Source: an uncultured Alphaproteobacteria bacterium | GTDB taxonomy: Bacteria; Pseudomonadota; Alphaproteobacteria; HIMB59 | Direction of reading: 5' to 3' | NCBI GenBank assembly: GCA_902538085.1 | Contig: CACBDV010000001.1 | Span: 355,766-419,765 of the forward strand | Length of the DNA stretch: 64,000 nt | Shown: positions 36,959 to 46,290 of the stretch, one piece after another | How the letters are laid out: every line of letters begins with the position of its first letter | Position numbering within the stretch: the stretch's first letter is position 1 | Notes under the pieces: model-generated | What the model saw: only the letters and a program-made list of their open reading frames with translations | Told to the model about the DNA's origin: nothing | The model's database searches: none | Translations under genes and position numbers: made by a program

Positions 36959-39510
36959 TGAAAGATATCTCTCAAATAAAAAAGAAGTATCAATCAAATA
37001 AGGTTAAATTATTTCAAAAATTAGCATCAACTAATGATGGCTTCTATTTTAATAAAAATCATACAGATCTTGTGGATACAGTTGTAAAAGAAATAGTTAA
37101 AGGAATTTATAATATTTATCCAATAGAAGATTTCTCTTTAATCGCTGTAGGTGGGTACGGCAGACATGACTTGTCACCAAAAAGTGATGTTGACTTACTA
37201 TTTATTTATAAAAAATCTAATAAAAATATAAGAGATTTTATTACTCAATTAAATAATACACTGTGGGATATTGGATTAGAAGTTGGAATATCTTTCTTAA
37301 CAATTAAACAGGCATTAATCGACTCTAAGAAAGATATAAAAACAATTACAAAATTTGTTGAGAGTCGATTTATCATTGGTGATGAAATTCAATACGGTGA
37401 GTTTGTTCGGTCCATTAAGATTTTAATTGGAAAACAAAATCCCCTAAAGCTCAGCGAATTAAAGCTTATAGAGTTGGTTGAAAGACATGACTATCGAATA
37501 GGAATTAAAAGTAATTTAGAGCCGAATATCAAAGAGGGTATTGGGGGTCTTAGAGATATTCATACCATACTGTGGGTATCGATCTTTATGTTTAACATTT
37601 ATAAATTAGAAGACTTAACGTCTGTTAATATCTATACCAAAGAGGAAATTAAAGAATTAAAGAATGCTTGGAAATTTCTCTTAACCATTCGAGCATTTAT
37701 TCATTTATTTAACGAAAGCAAAGGTGATGTTCTATCTATCGAAAATCAATTAAAAGTTTCAAAAAAACTCTCTTACAAAGATAAAAAGAAGGAAAAAGGA
37801 GTGGAGATTTTTATGAAAGATTTGTTTGTGAATGTTGCAAAGATTAATTCTCTCTTAAGAGCCTTTTATTCAAAGCTTCCAGAGGATTTAATAATCAAAA
37901 CAATTTATAAAAGAAAACCCACTAAAACTAAATCATTAGAAAAAGAATTTATAATTGAAAAAGGTTTTCTGAATTTAAAAAATAATACCGCTAAAAACCT
38001 TCAACTAAAATGGGCAAACGTCTTTGAAAAATCCTTGGAACATAATTTACTCATTCATCCTCGCTTTTTAAAGACCGTCGAGGAAAAAAGAAAAGTTTTA
38101 AAAAAAACCACAGATAAACAGCACCTCCAATCATTTTTAAATATTGTTGTCTCCAAAAAAAATCCTATACAAGCCCTTCATGATTTTAATGATACCCAGC
38201 TATTTAGCGAAATATTTCCTGAGTTTGGCAGAGTTTGGGGACAAGTGCAGTTTGATATTTATCATCACTACACCACCGACGAACACTTATTATTAACACT
38301 GCACAACCTAAATGAGCTAAGACAAAAATCCTTTTATAATGAAATATATAGCAGGCTATCCTCAAGAGAAGCCCTTCACATCGCTTTACTATTTCATGAC
38401 ATTGGAAAGAAGGGGCCAAAAAATCATTCTGTTTATGGAACAGAGTTGACCAAAAAGGTCCTAAAAAGACTTCCTGTATCAGAAGAAGTAAAAGAATTGA
38501 CATTGTGGTTAGTTGAAAATCATTTAGCAATGAGCGATACAGCTTTTAAAAATGACACTCAAAGTCCTGAGGCAATTGCTAAATTTACTTCTATTGCAAA
38601 CACAGAAGAAAAAATAAACTCATTGTTTCTTTTTACCTTATGTGACATTGCCTCTGTCGGACCAAACGTTCTAAACGAATGGAGAATAAGCCTGCTTAGA
38701 AGTTTATTTTATAATGCAAGAGATTTTCTGCAAAGAGGTCTAGATACAAAAACTTATTCTACTTCTGTTCAAGAATCTTTAAAGAAATCAGTATTACAAA
38801 AATCTGATGTTAATTTAAAAAAGTTTATAAAAAATTCGATAAATGAATTTCCAAATCAATTCTGGGAAGCCTTTTCATCAAGAATGATCGTCGATATCTT
38901 TAAAATTTACCAAAGAAATAAAAAAGCAAAGGTTATTAACTCTGTAAATTTTCTTAATTATGAAAATAAAGAATATAGTGCTGTTGTTGTCACAAGTAAA
39001 AATAGACCAGGAATTTTAAAAGATATTGTTTCGGGGTTTACACACTCTCAATCGAATATTCTTAGTTCTAGAATAATATCTTTAAATAACAATCAAGTAA
39101 TTGATGTGTTTTGGGTAACCAATTTTTTGAATAAAGGTGTTTTAGATTTAAACGAACAGAAAAGAGCAGCTAAACATGTAATGAGTGCTCTTGATCAAAA
39201 AGATTTTAAACCCTTACGGTCATTTACCAAAGGTTTACAAAAACTTACTGTAAATCCTCAAATTACAATTGATAACGATATGAGTAAGCAAGTCACTACT
39301 TTTCAAATATTATCTGGCGATAGGCCTGGATTATTAATGGATATTTTAGGAGTATTTCATGACAAAAAAATAAGTGTCCAATCAGCAAAAATTTCCACAT
39401 ACGGTGAAAAGGTTTTCGATATTTTTCAATTAACAAATAGTAATAACCAAAAAATCAAAGATGAAAAATTACTCAAATCAATTGAAAAGGATTTGATGTC
39501 TATTTTTTAG
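36958..39510 (+). CDS. glnD: PII uridylyltransferase / uridylyl-removing enzyme
   Basis: GlnD uridylylates PII proteins at low glutamine. The protein of 850 residues has the nucleotidyltransferase motif VGGYGRHDLSPKSDVDLLFIY, the GlnD linker SNLEPNIKEGIGGLRDIHTI, an HD domain with ALLFHDIGKKG, and two C-terminal ACT domains (VVVTSKNRPGILKDI and LSGDRPGLLMDILGVF). The ATG at 36958 was chosen because the 13 residues upstream are not family-like and lie in the regulatory gap. Confidence 0.95.
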   Translation: MKDISQIKKKYQSNKVKLFQKLASTNDGFYFNKNHTDLVDTVVKEIVKGIYNIYPIEDFSLIAVGGYGRHDLSPKSDVDLLFIYKKSNKNIRDFITQLNNTLWDIGLEVGISFLTIKQALIDSKKDIKTITKFVESRFIIGDEIQYGEFVRSIKILIGKQNPLKLSELKLIELVERHDYRIGIKSNLEPNIKEGIGGLRDIHTILWVSIFMFNIYKLEDLTSVNIYTKEEIKELKNAWKFLLTIRAFIHLFNESKGDVLSIENQLKVSKKLSYKDKKKEKGVEIFMKDLFVNVAKINSLLRAFYSKLPEDLIIKTIYKRKPTKTKSLEKEFIIEKGFLNLKNNTAKNLQLKWANVFEKSLEHNLLIHPRFLKTVEEKRKVLKKTTDKQHLQSFLNIVVSKKNPIQALHDFNDTQLFSEIFPEFGRVWGQVQFDIYHHYTTDEHLLLTLHNLNELRQKSFYNEIYSRLSSREALHIALLFHDIGKKGPKNHSVYGTELTKKVLKRLPVSEEVKELTLWLVENHLAMSDTAFKNDTQSPEAIAKFTSIANTEEKINSLFLFTLCDIASVGPNVLNEWRISLLRSLFYNARDFLQRGLDTKTYSTSVQESLKKSVLQKSDVNLKKFIKNSINEFPNQFWEAFSSRMIVDIFKIYQRNKKAKVINSVNFLNYENKEYSAVVVTSKNRPGILKDIVSGFTHSQSNILSSRIISLNNNQVIDVFWVTNFLNKGVLDLNEQKRAAKHVMSALDQKDFKPLRSFTKGLQKLTVNPQITIDNDMSKQVTTFQILSGDRPGLLMDILGVFHDKKISVQSAKISTYGEKVFDIFQLTNSNNQKIKDEKLLKSIEKDLMSIF

Positions 39511-39585
39511 GTTTTTTATGTTTATCGATTTAAGTCCCTCGATATTACTAGATAATTCTGATATCAATTTTAATAGTATTTAAAT

Positions 39586-40590
39586 ATGAGCAGTTTCCAA
39601 AAAAGAGTTTTTTCTGGTGTTCAACCAACAGGAACCCTGCATTTAGGTAACTATCTTGGTGCGATAAAAAACTTTGTAGAGCTTCAAAAAGAATTTGAAT
39701 GTATTTATTGTGTTGTAGATCAACACGCCATTACTGTTGAGCAAAATCCAGCTGAGCTTCGCTCAAACACGCTAGAGGTATTAGCATCATTTATCGCAGC
39801 AGGAGTGGACTATAAAAAACAAATTATATTTCAACAATCAAGTGTAGCAGAACACTCTCAGCTTGCTTGGGTATTTAATTGTGTCAGTCGAATTGGTTGG
39901 CTTAATAGAATGACACAATTTAAAGATAAAGCTGGAAAGAATAAAGAAAATGTAAGTGTTGGTTTAATGGTTTATCCTAACTTAATGGCTGCAGATATTC
40001 TTGCTTACCTTGCAACACATGTTCCCGTAGGTGATGATCAAAAACAACATTTAGAACTGTCAAGAGACATTGCACAAAAATTTAATAATGATTTTAAAGT
40101 AGACTTCTTTCCACTGCCAGAACCACTTATTTATGGAAATGCGACAAGAGTAATGAGCCTTCGAGATGGAACTAAAAAGATGTCAAAATCTGATGCATCT
40201 GAATTTTCTAGAATTTTATTAACTGATAGTGATGATGATATAAGTTCTAAAATAAAAAAAGCAAAGTCTGACTCAGACCTTATTCCTGATGACAAAGATC
40301 AGTTACAAAATAAACCTGAATGCTTAAATTTAATCAATATTTTGTCTGCTTGTTCAAATGAAAGTATTGAAAAAACTCTGGTAAGTTATGCTGGCAAAGA
40401 ATACTCAAAATTAAAAAATGACCTTGCAGACAAATTAATTCAAGTCATAGGACCAATTAGAACCGAGATATTAAATCTTCTCAATAATAAAGACGAATTA
40501 AATAAAGTCCTAGATATGGGCAGCGAAAAAGCATCCACAATTGCAGGCCCAATTCTCAAAGAAGTCTATAAGATAGTCGGTTTTAGATAG
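39586..40590 (+). CDS. trpS: Tryptophanyl-tRNA synthetase
   Basis: This class I synthetase of 334 residues charges tRNA-Trp. It has SGVQPTGTLHLGNYLGAI (HIGH-equivalent HLGN), GDDQKQHLELSRDIA, and the KMSKS loop KKMSKSDASEFS. Size and motifs are standard. In many alphaproteobacteria murJ lies between glnD and trpS; here the 75-bp gap holds no gene. Confidence 0.97.
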   Translation: MSSFQKRVFSGVQPTGTLHLGNYLGAIKNFVELQKEFECIYCVVDQHAITVEQNPAELRSNTLEVLASFIAAGVDYKKQIIFQQSSVAEHSQLAWVFNCVSRIGWLNRMTQFKDKAGKNKENVSVGLMVYPNLMAADILAYLATHVPVGDDQKQHLELSRDIAQKFNNDFKVDFFPLPEPLIYGNATRVMSLRDGTKKMSKSDASEFSRILLTDSDDDISSKIKKAKSDSDLIPDDKDQLQNKPECLNLINILSACSNESIEKTLVSYAGKEYSKLKNDLADKLIQVIGPIRTEILNLLNNKDELNKVLDMGSEKASTIAGPILKEVYKIVGFR

Positions 40591-40635
40591 ACACTTTGGC
40601 TTGAAATTTCCAATTTTATAGACATATTATTAGCA

Positions 40636-41193
40636 ATGTTCGTACAAACTGAACCAACGCCAAACCCTGCAACCTTAAAGTTTTTGCCAGGTAAAGAGGT
40701 CATGAAAGACGGAACTATGTTCTATCAAAACCAAGAGTCTGCCTCAAATTCACCTTTGGCAATGAACTTGTTTAATATTAAAGGTGTTGAGGGTGTTTTT
40801 TTTGGGTCTGACTTTATCACTATAACCAAAGGCAAAGATAATGATTGGACGCTTATGAAACCTGCAATTTTGGGTTGTATCATTGAGCACTTTACAATGA
40901 ACAAACCTATTATCTCAGAGCAATCTGCATCAACTGGACATACAATTGATGAGAACGATAGTGATGTTGTAAAAAAGATCAAAGAACTTCTAGATAGTAA
41001 AGTAAGACCAGCTGTTGCTATGGACGGTGGAGATATCATATTTGACAAATATAATGAGGGAGTTGTATTTCTACAAATGCAAGGGGCCTGTCAGGGATGT
41101 CCGAGTTCAACGGCAACTTTAAAAATGGGAATTGAAAATATGCTAAAGCATTATATTCCTGAAGTCCGTGAAGTACGACCCGTTGAAGTCTAG
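40636..41193 (+). CDS. Nfu-type iron-sulfur cluster scaffold/carrier
   Basis: The 185-residue protein has an N-terminal Nfu_N domain (TEPTPNPATLKFLPGKEV) and a C-terminal NifU-like domain with VRPAVAMDGGDIIFD and the cluster-ligating CQGC. It delivers [4Fe-4S] clusters to target enzymes, of which this window has several (MiaB, Nth, IspH). The downstream gene overlaps its end by 26 bases. Confidence 0.93.
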   Translation: MFVQTEPTPNPATLKFLPGKEVMKDGTMFYQNQESASNSPLAMNLFNIKGVEGVFFGSDFITITKGKDNDWTLMKPAILGCIIEHFTMNKPIISEQSASTGHTIDENDSDVVKKIKELLDSKVRPAVAMDGGDIIFDKYNEGVVFLQMQGACQGCPSSTATLKMGIENMLKHYIPEVREVRPVEV

Positions 41194-42019
41194 TCTTTTA
41201 CTTTTTTTTTTTGGATTTTTATTAAATTCATCTCTTAACGCAGGAGAATTTCATAATTGGGTTGATTTAAATAAATATTATAAAAAAAATAATTTTATTC
41301 CTGAAATTTTAACGCAAGAAAATATTGGTCATCTTCCTATAATATCAGAATTACCTGATGATTTTTCAGAAATACAAGATGTTCCAACAAAGAAAAAACT
41401 ATTTTACCTCGTAACACTACCATTGATTTACAATACGAATACTTCAATCATGCAAGAACGAAGAATGGTAATCAATATAGAAAAAAAATTTGCTAGGAAA
41501 GAATTAAACAAAAACGAAACTGACGAAATTATTAGATTATCAAAAAAGTATAAATTAGATTATAGCGAAATTAACACAAAACTTTTTAGAAAACTCAAAC
41601 AACGTATTAATATTATTCCAGTGTCACTAGCTCTTGGACAAGCAATTATTGAAAGTGGTTGGGGACAGTCTAGATTTGCAACTGAGGGTAATGCTCTTTA
41701 TGGTCAGTGGACTACAAGTGAAGATAAAGGAATCATTCCTCAAGACAGGGATGAGGATAAAACTCACGCAGTTTTAAAATTTAAAAATTTATCAGAAAGT
41801 GTTGAAGCCTATATGTTTAATATTAATACCCATCAAGCTTATTATAATTTTCGTGTCATTAGACGAATAGATGAGCGCATAAAATACACAGACCCTATTA
41901 GTATGAAAGTGAAATATTTAGCAGCCTATGCTGAAATCGGCGATAAATATGTCGATAAATTAGAGCTGATCATTGCTTCAAATAATCTTCAAGAATTTGA
42001 TCGATTTAAATTTAATTAA
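41168..42019 (+). CDS. Bax-like glucosaminidase-domain protein
   Basis: This exported protein has a hydrophobic N-terminus and a glucosaminidase domain with VSLALGQAIIESGWGQSRFATEGNALYGQWT, where the glutamate is the likely catalytic acid; it probably cleaves peptidoglycan. GTG at 41168 is one start; TTG at 41183 gives a cleaner signal peptide (KSSLLLFFFGFLLNSSLNA) and a 10-base overlap with the Nfu gene. It is convergent with the deacetylase gene, overlapping it by 8 bases. Confidence 0.85.
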   Translation: MKYDPLKSSLLLFFFGFLLNSSLNAGEFHNWVDLNKYYKKNNFIPEILTQENIGHLPIISELPDDFSEIQDVPTKKKLFYLVTLPLIYNTNTSIMQERRMVINIEKKFARKELNKNETDEIIRLSKKYKLDYSEINTKLFRKLKQRINIIPVSLALGQAIIESGWGQSRFATEGNALYGQWTTSEDKGIIPQDRDEDKTHAVLKFKNLSESVEAYMFNINTHQAYYNFRVIRRIDERIKYTDPISMKVKYLAAYAEIGDKYVDKLELIIASNNLQEFDRFKFN

Positions 42020-43013
42020 CTAAGTATTGATAGCCAAACCAGAAAATACCATTATTAACTTTTGTACAATTAAACCTAAGTCTACCTTTTACAGGTAAAC
42101 GATTAAGTTCAACTAATAATTTATTATTAAGATTTGTAATTGTTGGATTAAATGATCCTTGAAAATCACTAATAAAACAATTTATGTTGGAAGAGTCCTC
42201 GTTGAAATCTAAAGCATATCTACTGATAGGCTCACTTTGATAAGGGTTGCCAGGTTCAATAAGCACATTATTAAAAGGTAAAACACTTGATGCATCTTTT
42301 ATTCGATTAATAGATCCATAATTCTCATTTAGGGGGAATCTTGGAATAAAATATTTTTGATTAATTGAAAAGGCACCTGAATGTTGTCCAAATGCTGCAT
42401 CAAAATACTGAGAAACTACTTTTTGAGCTATGGTGCTATTTTCACCAAAAGGATAAGCAAATAAATTTGGAGTGATACCTAAATTTTCAAAAATAAGATC
42501 CTGAGATTTTTCTATTTCATTTACAATTTCAATTTCACTAAGACTAGATAAACTTGAATGAGAGTGTGTGTGATTTTGAATATCTACACCACGACTTAGT
42601 ACACTTTTAAGCTGAGTCCAATTCATATAATTTTGTCCACCAACGTTTTCTGTATTTAAAAAAAGAGTGACTGGTATCTCATACTTTTCAAAAATAGGTA
42701 ATCCCACCTCAAAAAATGATAAATAAGCATCATCTACAGTTATTGAAATAGTTTTTTTTTGTAATTTATCTTCAAACAAAAGATCTCTAGCTAAAATAAA
42801 ATTAAATCCTTGATCCTTTAAATACTCTAGATGACTTACTAATTGCTCTTCGCGTATATTTGTTGAGGGATACTTATTTTCACCAAATCGATGATACATT
42901 AGAATATTATTTGGAATTGTATCATTCACACTTGTTGCATAGGATGTACTAATTGGAAAAGTAAAATTTGACACAAAAATGATCAGTAAAGTAAAAAATT
43001 TTGAAATCGGCAT
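42012..43013 (-). CDS. Exported polysaccharide deacetylase
   Basis: The ATG at 43013 gives a signal peptide (MPISKFFTLLIIFVSNFTFP, cleavage near STSYA) and about 333 residues. The NodB domain shows ILMYHRFG, ISITVDDAYLSF with the catalytic and metal Asp pair, and IQNHTHSHSSLSSL with the metal histidines. It would deacetylate a cell-envelope or extracellular polysaccharide; the substrate is unknown. A longer in-frame start at 43067 would lie entirely within tsaB antisense. Its start overlaps the tsaB start by 35 bases. Confidence 0.85.
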   Translation of the reverse strand: MPISKFFTLLIIFVSNFTFPISTSYATSVNDTIPNNILMYHRFGENKYPSTNIREEQLVSHLEYLKDQGFNFILARDLLFEDKLQKKTISITVDDAYLSFFEVGLPIFEKYEIPVTLFLNTENVGGQNYMNWTQLKSVLSRGVDIQNHTHSHSSLSSLSEIEIVNEIEKSQDLIFENLGITPNLFAYPFGENSTIAQKVVSQYFDAAFGQHSGAFSINQKYFIPRFPLNENYGSINRIKDASSVLPFNNVLIEPGNPYQSEPISRYALDFNEDSSNINCFISDFQGSFNPTITNLNNKLLVELNRLPVKGRLRFNCTKVNNGIFWFGYQYLVN

Positions 43014-43632
43014 CGATAGCTCTTTATCATACTGTTCAATTACTTTATTTAAAAATGAAAAAATCATTTGGGATAAAACTGTAAAAAGTGAGTATGGACA
43101 TGAAAAAATATTATCGGAATTACTACAAAACTTAGTAACTAAAACAAAAATAAAGGCTGATCATATCAAAAAATTGCATCTAAATTATGGACCAGCACGC
43201 TTTACAGCAATAAGAAATTGTCACTCACTTATGAAAGGCTTTTTTATAGATCATAGAGTAGAAATTGTGGGTTATTCTATTTTTGAGCATTTCTTTTTAG
43301 GTATTAACAAAAAACTTACTAAAAATGTCTTGTGTGTGATTGACACAAATAGAAAAGATTTAGCTATTCAAAAGATTGATACATCAGGCAAGTTAATTGG
43401 AAAGACAAAAACTTTAAAAATTGACTCAAACCTTGTGGATATATTGAGTCAAAACTATTTTTTAATAGGAAACGGATTAGAAAAACTAAAAAAAATTTCT
43501 GAATTTGCCTTTATTAAAAATAAAATTATTTCGCCAACAAAATTGAAATCAAATTATTTTATTAAAAAGCATTATAAGAAAAAATCTAATTATAAATTCC
43601 CAAAAATAATTTATCCCTACTCTCCGATTTAA
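42979..43632 (+). CDS. tsaB: TsaB-like protein of tRNA t6A synthesis
   Basis: This 217-residue protein has the ASKHA N-terminus FEIGIDSSLSYCSITLF, GHEKILSELLQNLV and the TsaB-like LNYGPARFTAIRNCHSLMKGF. TsaB pairs with TsaD to make N6-threonylcarbamoyladenosine in ANN-decoding tRNAs. The sequence is divergent: the usual GPGSFTGLR is GPARFTAIR. It is not beside rimI as in many relatives. Confidence 0.8.
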   Translation: MISKVKNFEIGIDSSLSYCSITLFKNEKIIWDKTVKSEYGHEKILSELLQNLVTKTKIKADHIKKLHLNYGPARFTAIRNCHSLMKGFFIDHRVEIVGYSIFEHFFLGINKKLTKNVLCVIDTNRKDLAIQKIDTSGKLIGKTKTLKIDSNLVDILSQNYFLIGNGLEKLKKISEFAFIKNKIISPTKLKSNYFIKKHYKKKSNYKFPKIIYPYSPI

Positions 43633-43635
43633 AAA

Positions 43636-44100
43636 TTAAAAATTTAAAAAAGAATATTTTTTTTCCATATACTTTTGATGATAATCCTCTGCGGGACAGT
43701 AATTCTTAACGGGTTCTATAATCGTAGTAATTTTTTGATTAAATTGGCTTTCGTTCAATTTGTCTGTGATCTGCTTTGCTATTTCACATTGAGTTTCATC
43801 ATAATAGCCTATCAATGATCGGTATTGAGATCCTCGATCTGGGCCTTGTTGATTTAAAGTTGTTGGATCATGAATTTGATAAAAAAACTCCACAAGGTTA
43901 GTGTATGAAATAAGATTTTCATCAAATTTTAAGAAAACGACTTCAGCATGATTTGTATTACCTTTGCAAACTTCTTCGTAAGAAGTTTTATCAGTTAAGC
44001 CTTGAGAGTAGCCTACTTGGGTTTCAATCACACCTTTGATCTCAGAAAATTTTTTTTCAGGCCCCCAAAAACATCCTGCACCAAATAATGCTTTAGACAT
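43636..44100 (-). CDS. msrA: Peptide methionine-S-sulfoxide reductase
   Basis: MsrA repairs oxidised methionine. The 154-residue protein begins with the active-site GAGCFWGPEKKF, contains TQVGYSQG, YEEVCKGNTNHAEVV and PDRGSQYRS, and has the C-terminal NYCPAEDYHQKYMEK. It is co-oriented and overlaps the small downstream-numbered DUF2805 gene by 8 bases. Confidence 0.96.
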   Translation of the reverse strand: MSKALFGAGCFWGPEKKFSEIKGVIETQVGYSQGLTDKTSYEEVCKGNTNHAEVVFLKFDENLISYTNLVEFFYQIHDPTTLNQQGPDRGSQYRSLIGYYDETQCEIAKQITDKLNESQFNQKITTIIEPVKNYCPAEDYHQKYMEKKYSFLNF

Positions 44101-44311
44101 AATCTTTTCCTTTTAGTTGTGTCTTTTGGGCACTTCTTTGGTGAATTCTCTTTCTCCAAATTTCATAGCTTTTTTGTTTAATATTTTTTTTCATAATTTT
44201 TTTAACATCACCCTCATCAATTTCATAAATTTTTTTGATTTGACTAAAATCTGTTTGATCGTCCCAAGCCATTTGAATTATTTCACTAATCTGAGATTGA
44301 TTAAATTTCAT
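44093..44311 (-). CDS. DUF2805 / TIGR03643-type small protein
   Basis: This 72-residue protein contains SEIIQMAWDDQTDFSQIKKIYEIDEGDVKKIMKK followed by a basic RKRIHQRSAQKTQL tail, the recognisable pattern of the TIGR03643 family. The first part resembles a helix-turn-helix, but no function is established. It lies 2 bases after the SMP-30-like gene and overlaps msrA. Confidence 0.8.
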   Translation of the reverse strand: MKFNQSQISEIIQMAWDDQTDFSQIKKIYEIDEGDVKKIMKKNIKQKSYEIWRKRIHQRSAQKTQLKGKDYV

Positions 44312-44313
44312 AC

Positions 44314-45225
44314 TTAATGATACAAATCGGGGATATTTTCAGATCTATAACAATTTGAAGCATAGCCTTGTTCTTGGGTAACAAACTTAAACAGTTTTCC
44401 TGCATGCGGTTGTCTTTCTGCTTCAATGTCGTTGAGACCAACAGATGCAGTTGTAATAAAAAGCTCATTGAGATATTTCCCACCAAAAGTGCAACTTGTT
44501 ACTTTTGAAACAGGAAGTTGTAAAATTAATTTAAGTGAACCTTTTTTATCAAAACAACAAACCTTGCCACTTCCCCACATTGCTACCCATAAGTTACCAT
44601 TTTTATCAACTGTCATTCCATCTGGGTTTCCATCGATTTTGTTCATGGAAAGAAAAACTTTTTTATTTATTCCATTGCCTGACAAATTATTGATAGAAAA
44701 AATATAAATAATTCTTTTTATAGAGTCAGTTACATAACCTACATTTCTCTCGTAGTCAAAAACTGGTCCATTTGAAATAATATAAGAGTTATCTGAGTAT
44801 ATTGGTTTTAAATTAGAGTCATGACATATAACTTTTCCAGTCTGAGACTTTTGTTGAATATCCATTGTTGATATCCAAATTTGTCCATTTAAATCTATGT
44901 CTGCATCATTAATCCTGTTATTTGGACTATCAAAATTGATCTTTGTTAGAAGCTGTTTTTTAGATAATGAGGGATGAATTGAATAAAGAGAGTCGTATGA
45001 ACTCATGATATAATTTTTATTATCTTGTAAAAGAATATTGGTGACACCGTCTTGTACTGAATATTGACGTTCTTCGTTATTATCTTGATCAGTTTCAATT
45101 ATTTTATTTTCATAAATATCCACCCATAACAGCTTATCGTGCCTCCAATCCCAAATTGGTCTTTGACCTAGAACACTTTTATATGATTGATGGCAAACAG
45201 ACGGTTGCTCATATTTAATTCTCAC
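44314..45225 (-). CDS. SMP-30/gluconolactonase-family protein
   Basis: The 303-residue six-bladed propeller protein contains PIWDWRHDKLLWVDIYENKI, NRINDADIDLNGQIWISTMD and DGNPDGMTVDKNGNLWVAMWGSG, with the Glu/Asn/Asp metal-site positions of the family. Members hydrolyse sugar lactones such as gluconolactone. No sugar-catabolic neighbours reveal the substrate. It heads the minus-strand group with the DUF2805 gene and msrA. Confidence 0.87.
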   Translation of the reverse strand: MRIKYEQPSVCHQSYKSVLGQRPIWDWRHDKLLWVDIYENKIIETDQDNNEERQYSVQDGVTNILLQDNKNYIMSSYDSLYSIHPSLSKKQLLTKINFDSPNNRINDADIDLNGQIWISTMDIQQKSQTGKVICHDSNLKPIYSDNSYIISNGPVFDYERNVGYVTDSIKRIIYIFSINNLSGNGINKKVFLSMNKIDGNPDGMTVDKNGNLWVAMWGSGKVCCFDKKGSLKLILQLPVSKVTSCTFGGKYLNELFITTASVGLNDIEAERQPHAGKLFKFVTQEQGYASNCYRSENIPDLYH

Positions 45226-45351
45226 AAAGATGATTATAAACTAAATATTTAGATGAAAAAAGTATGTTGGAGATTTGTTTTGATTGTCTTATCGTGTTTT
45301 TAATATAGAAATTGCATGAGCTATTTGTGTTCTTATTGATTTAAGAGTTTG

Positions 45352-45768
45352 ATGAATTTAGTTAAATTATCTAAATATTTTATTTTTATTTCTTTTCTGA
45401 TTATAGCAACAAGCTGTGAAACAACTGATGTAGAAGAGAAAGTAATAAAACCAGAGCCTGTACCTAAAATTATATATACCCCTGAAGTAGAGGAAACTGT
45501 TGAGGAAAGTGATGAAATTGTTGAGCATTTCAAAGGTGTAGAACTATTTTTAAATAAATCGCTAAATGATTTAATTTTAAAATATGGAAAAGTTGATTTT
45601 TCAAAAATTGAGAGTGTTTATGAATTCCACAGATATAACACTGATAATTGTAGAATCTTTATACAAAATAGATCTGTAGATAAAACAATAATAAACATTA
45701 CGATTTACAACTATAAAAAGAATTTGTTTATCGAAACATACTCAAAAGATTTGTGTACTGATATTTAA
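45352..45768 (+). CDS. Small lipoprotein, unknown function
   Basis: No family is recognised. ATG at 45352 gives 138 residues with a hydrophobic N-terminus and lipobox IATSC (cysteine near residue 22), then an acidic Pro/Glu/Val linker (about residues 25-55) and a compact C-terminal domain with NKSLNDLILKYGKVDFSKIESVYEFHRY. The C-terminal part looks like a small substrate- or peptidoglycan-facing domain, but this is only impression. Confidence 0.7.
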   Translation: MNLVKLSKYFIFISFLIIATSCETTDVEEKVIKPEPVPKIIYTPEVEETVEESDEIVEHFKGVELFLNKSLNDLILKYGKVDFSKIESVYEFHRYNTDNCRIFIQNRSVDKTIINITIYNYKKNLFIETYSKDLCTDI

Positions 45769-45809
45769 AATAGATAATTGTTTAATAACAAATAATATAA
45801 TTCTTAATT

Positions 45810-46208
45810 ATGAAATTTAAGTATGGGATATTTATTTTATTTTTCTCAATAAATTGTTTTGCTCATCATCCAGGAAATCAGATAGATGCTGATAAGCCTT
45901 ACCCTTCAATTAATTTAACAGTCATCAAAGATAAAATTGATGGTTACAATATTTTTATAGATTTAAAAAATTTTAATCTAAACCCTTCAGAAATTGGAGG
46001 TGAAAATATTTCAAACTCTGGATATTTACAGCTTTTTATAAATGATATAAGAATCACAAGAATTTATTCTGACTGGGTACACGTACCTCAACGTTTTTTT
46101 AATCTGAAAGAAAACTTTATCAAAATTACAATTCATTCCTATCTCCATGATCAGTTTACTATTAAGGGGAAACCAATAGAACACATAGTAAAAGTTATCG
46201 ATAATTAA
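45810..46208 (+). CDS. Small exported protein, unknown function
   Basis: The 132-residue protein has a signal peptide (about residues 1-18, ending NCFA) directly followed by His-His in the mature N-terminus. The remainder is beta-rich with LTVIKDKIDGYNIFIDLKNF and ends in conserved-looking His-containing IHSYLHDQF. The amino-terminal HH could bind a metal. It follows the lipoprotein gene after 41 bases in the same orientation. Confidence 0.65.
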   Translation: MKFKYGIFILFFSINCFAHHPGNQIDADKPYPSINLTVIKDKIDGYNIFIDLKNFNLNPSEIGGENISNSGYLQLFINDIRITRIYSDWVHVPQRFFNLKENFIKITIHSYLHDQFTIKGKPIEHIVKVIDN

Positions 46209-46290
46209 ATTTAATTTAAAGAATTTAAAAAAACTTACTCTATGTACAAAAGTTAAATGAATTTCGGATTTTCTAAAAATAAATAGTTAC

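Noticed and set aside
39511..39585. Possible small RNA or gene between glnD and trpS, where murJ often lies.
   Set aside because: Only a weak ATCGA/TCGAT inverted repeat in AT-rich DNA; no convincing frame or structure.
45253..45303. A 16-codon frame encoding MKKVCWRFVLIVLSCF, resembling a lipoprotein signal ending in a lipobox cysteine.
   Set aside because: It stops one codon after the cysteine and could be a relic or chance; too short to support as a gene. It was left out of the feature list.
46209..46290. Possible terminator in the gap between convergent genes.
   Set aside because: Only AT-rich sequence with weak AATTTAA repeats; no stable stem was found.
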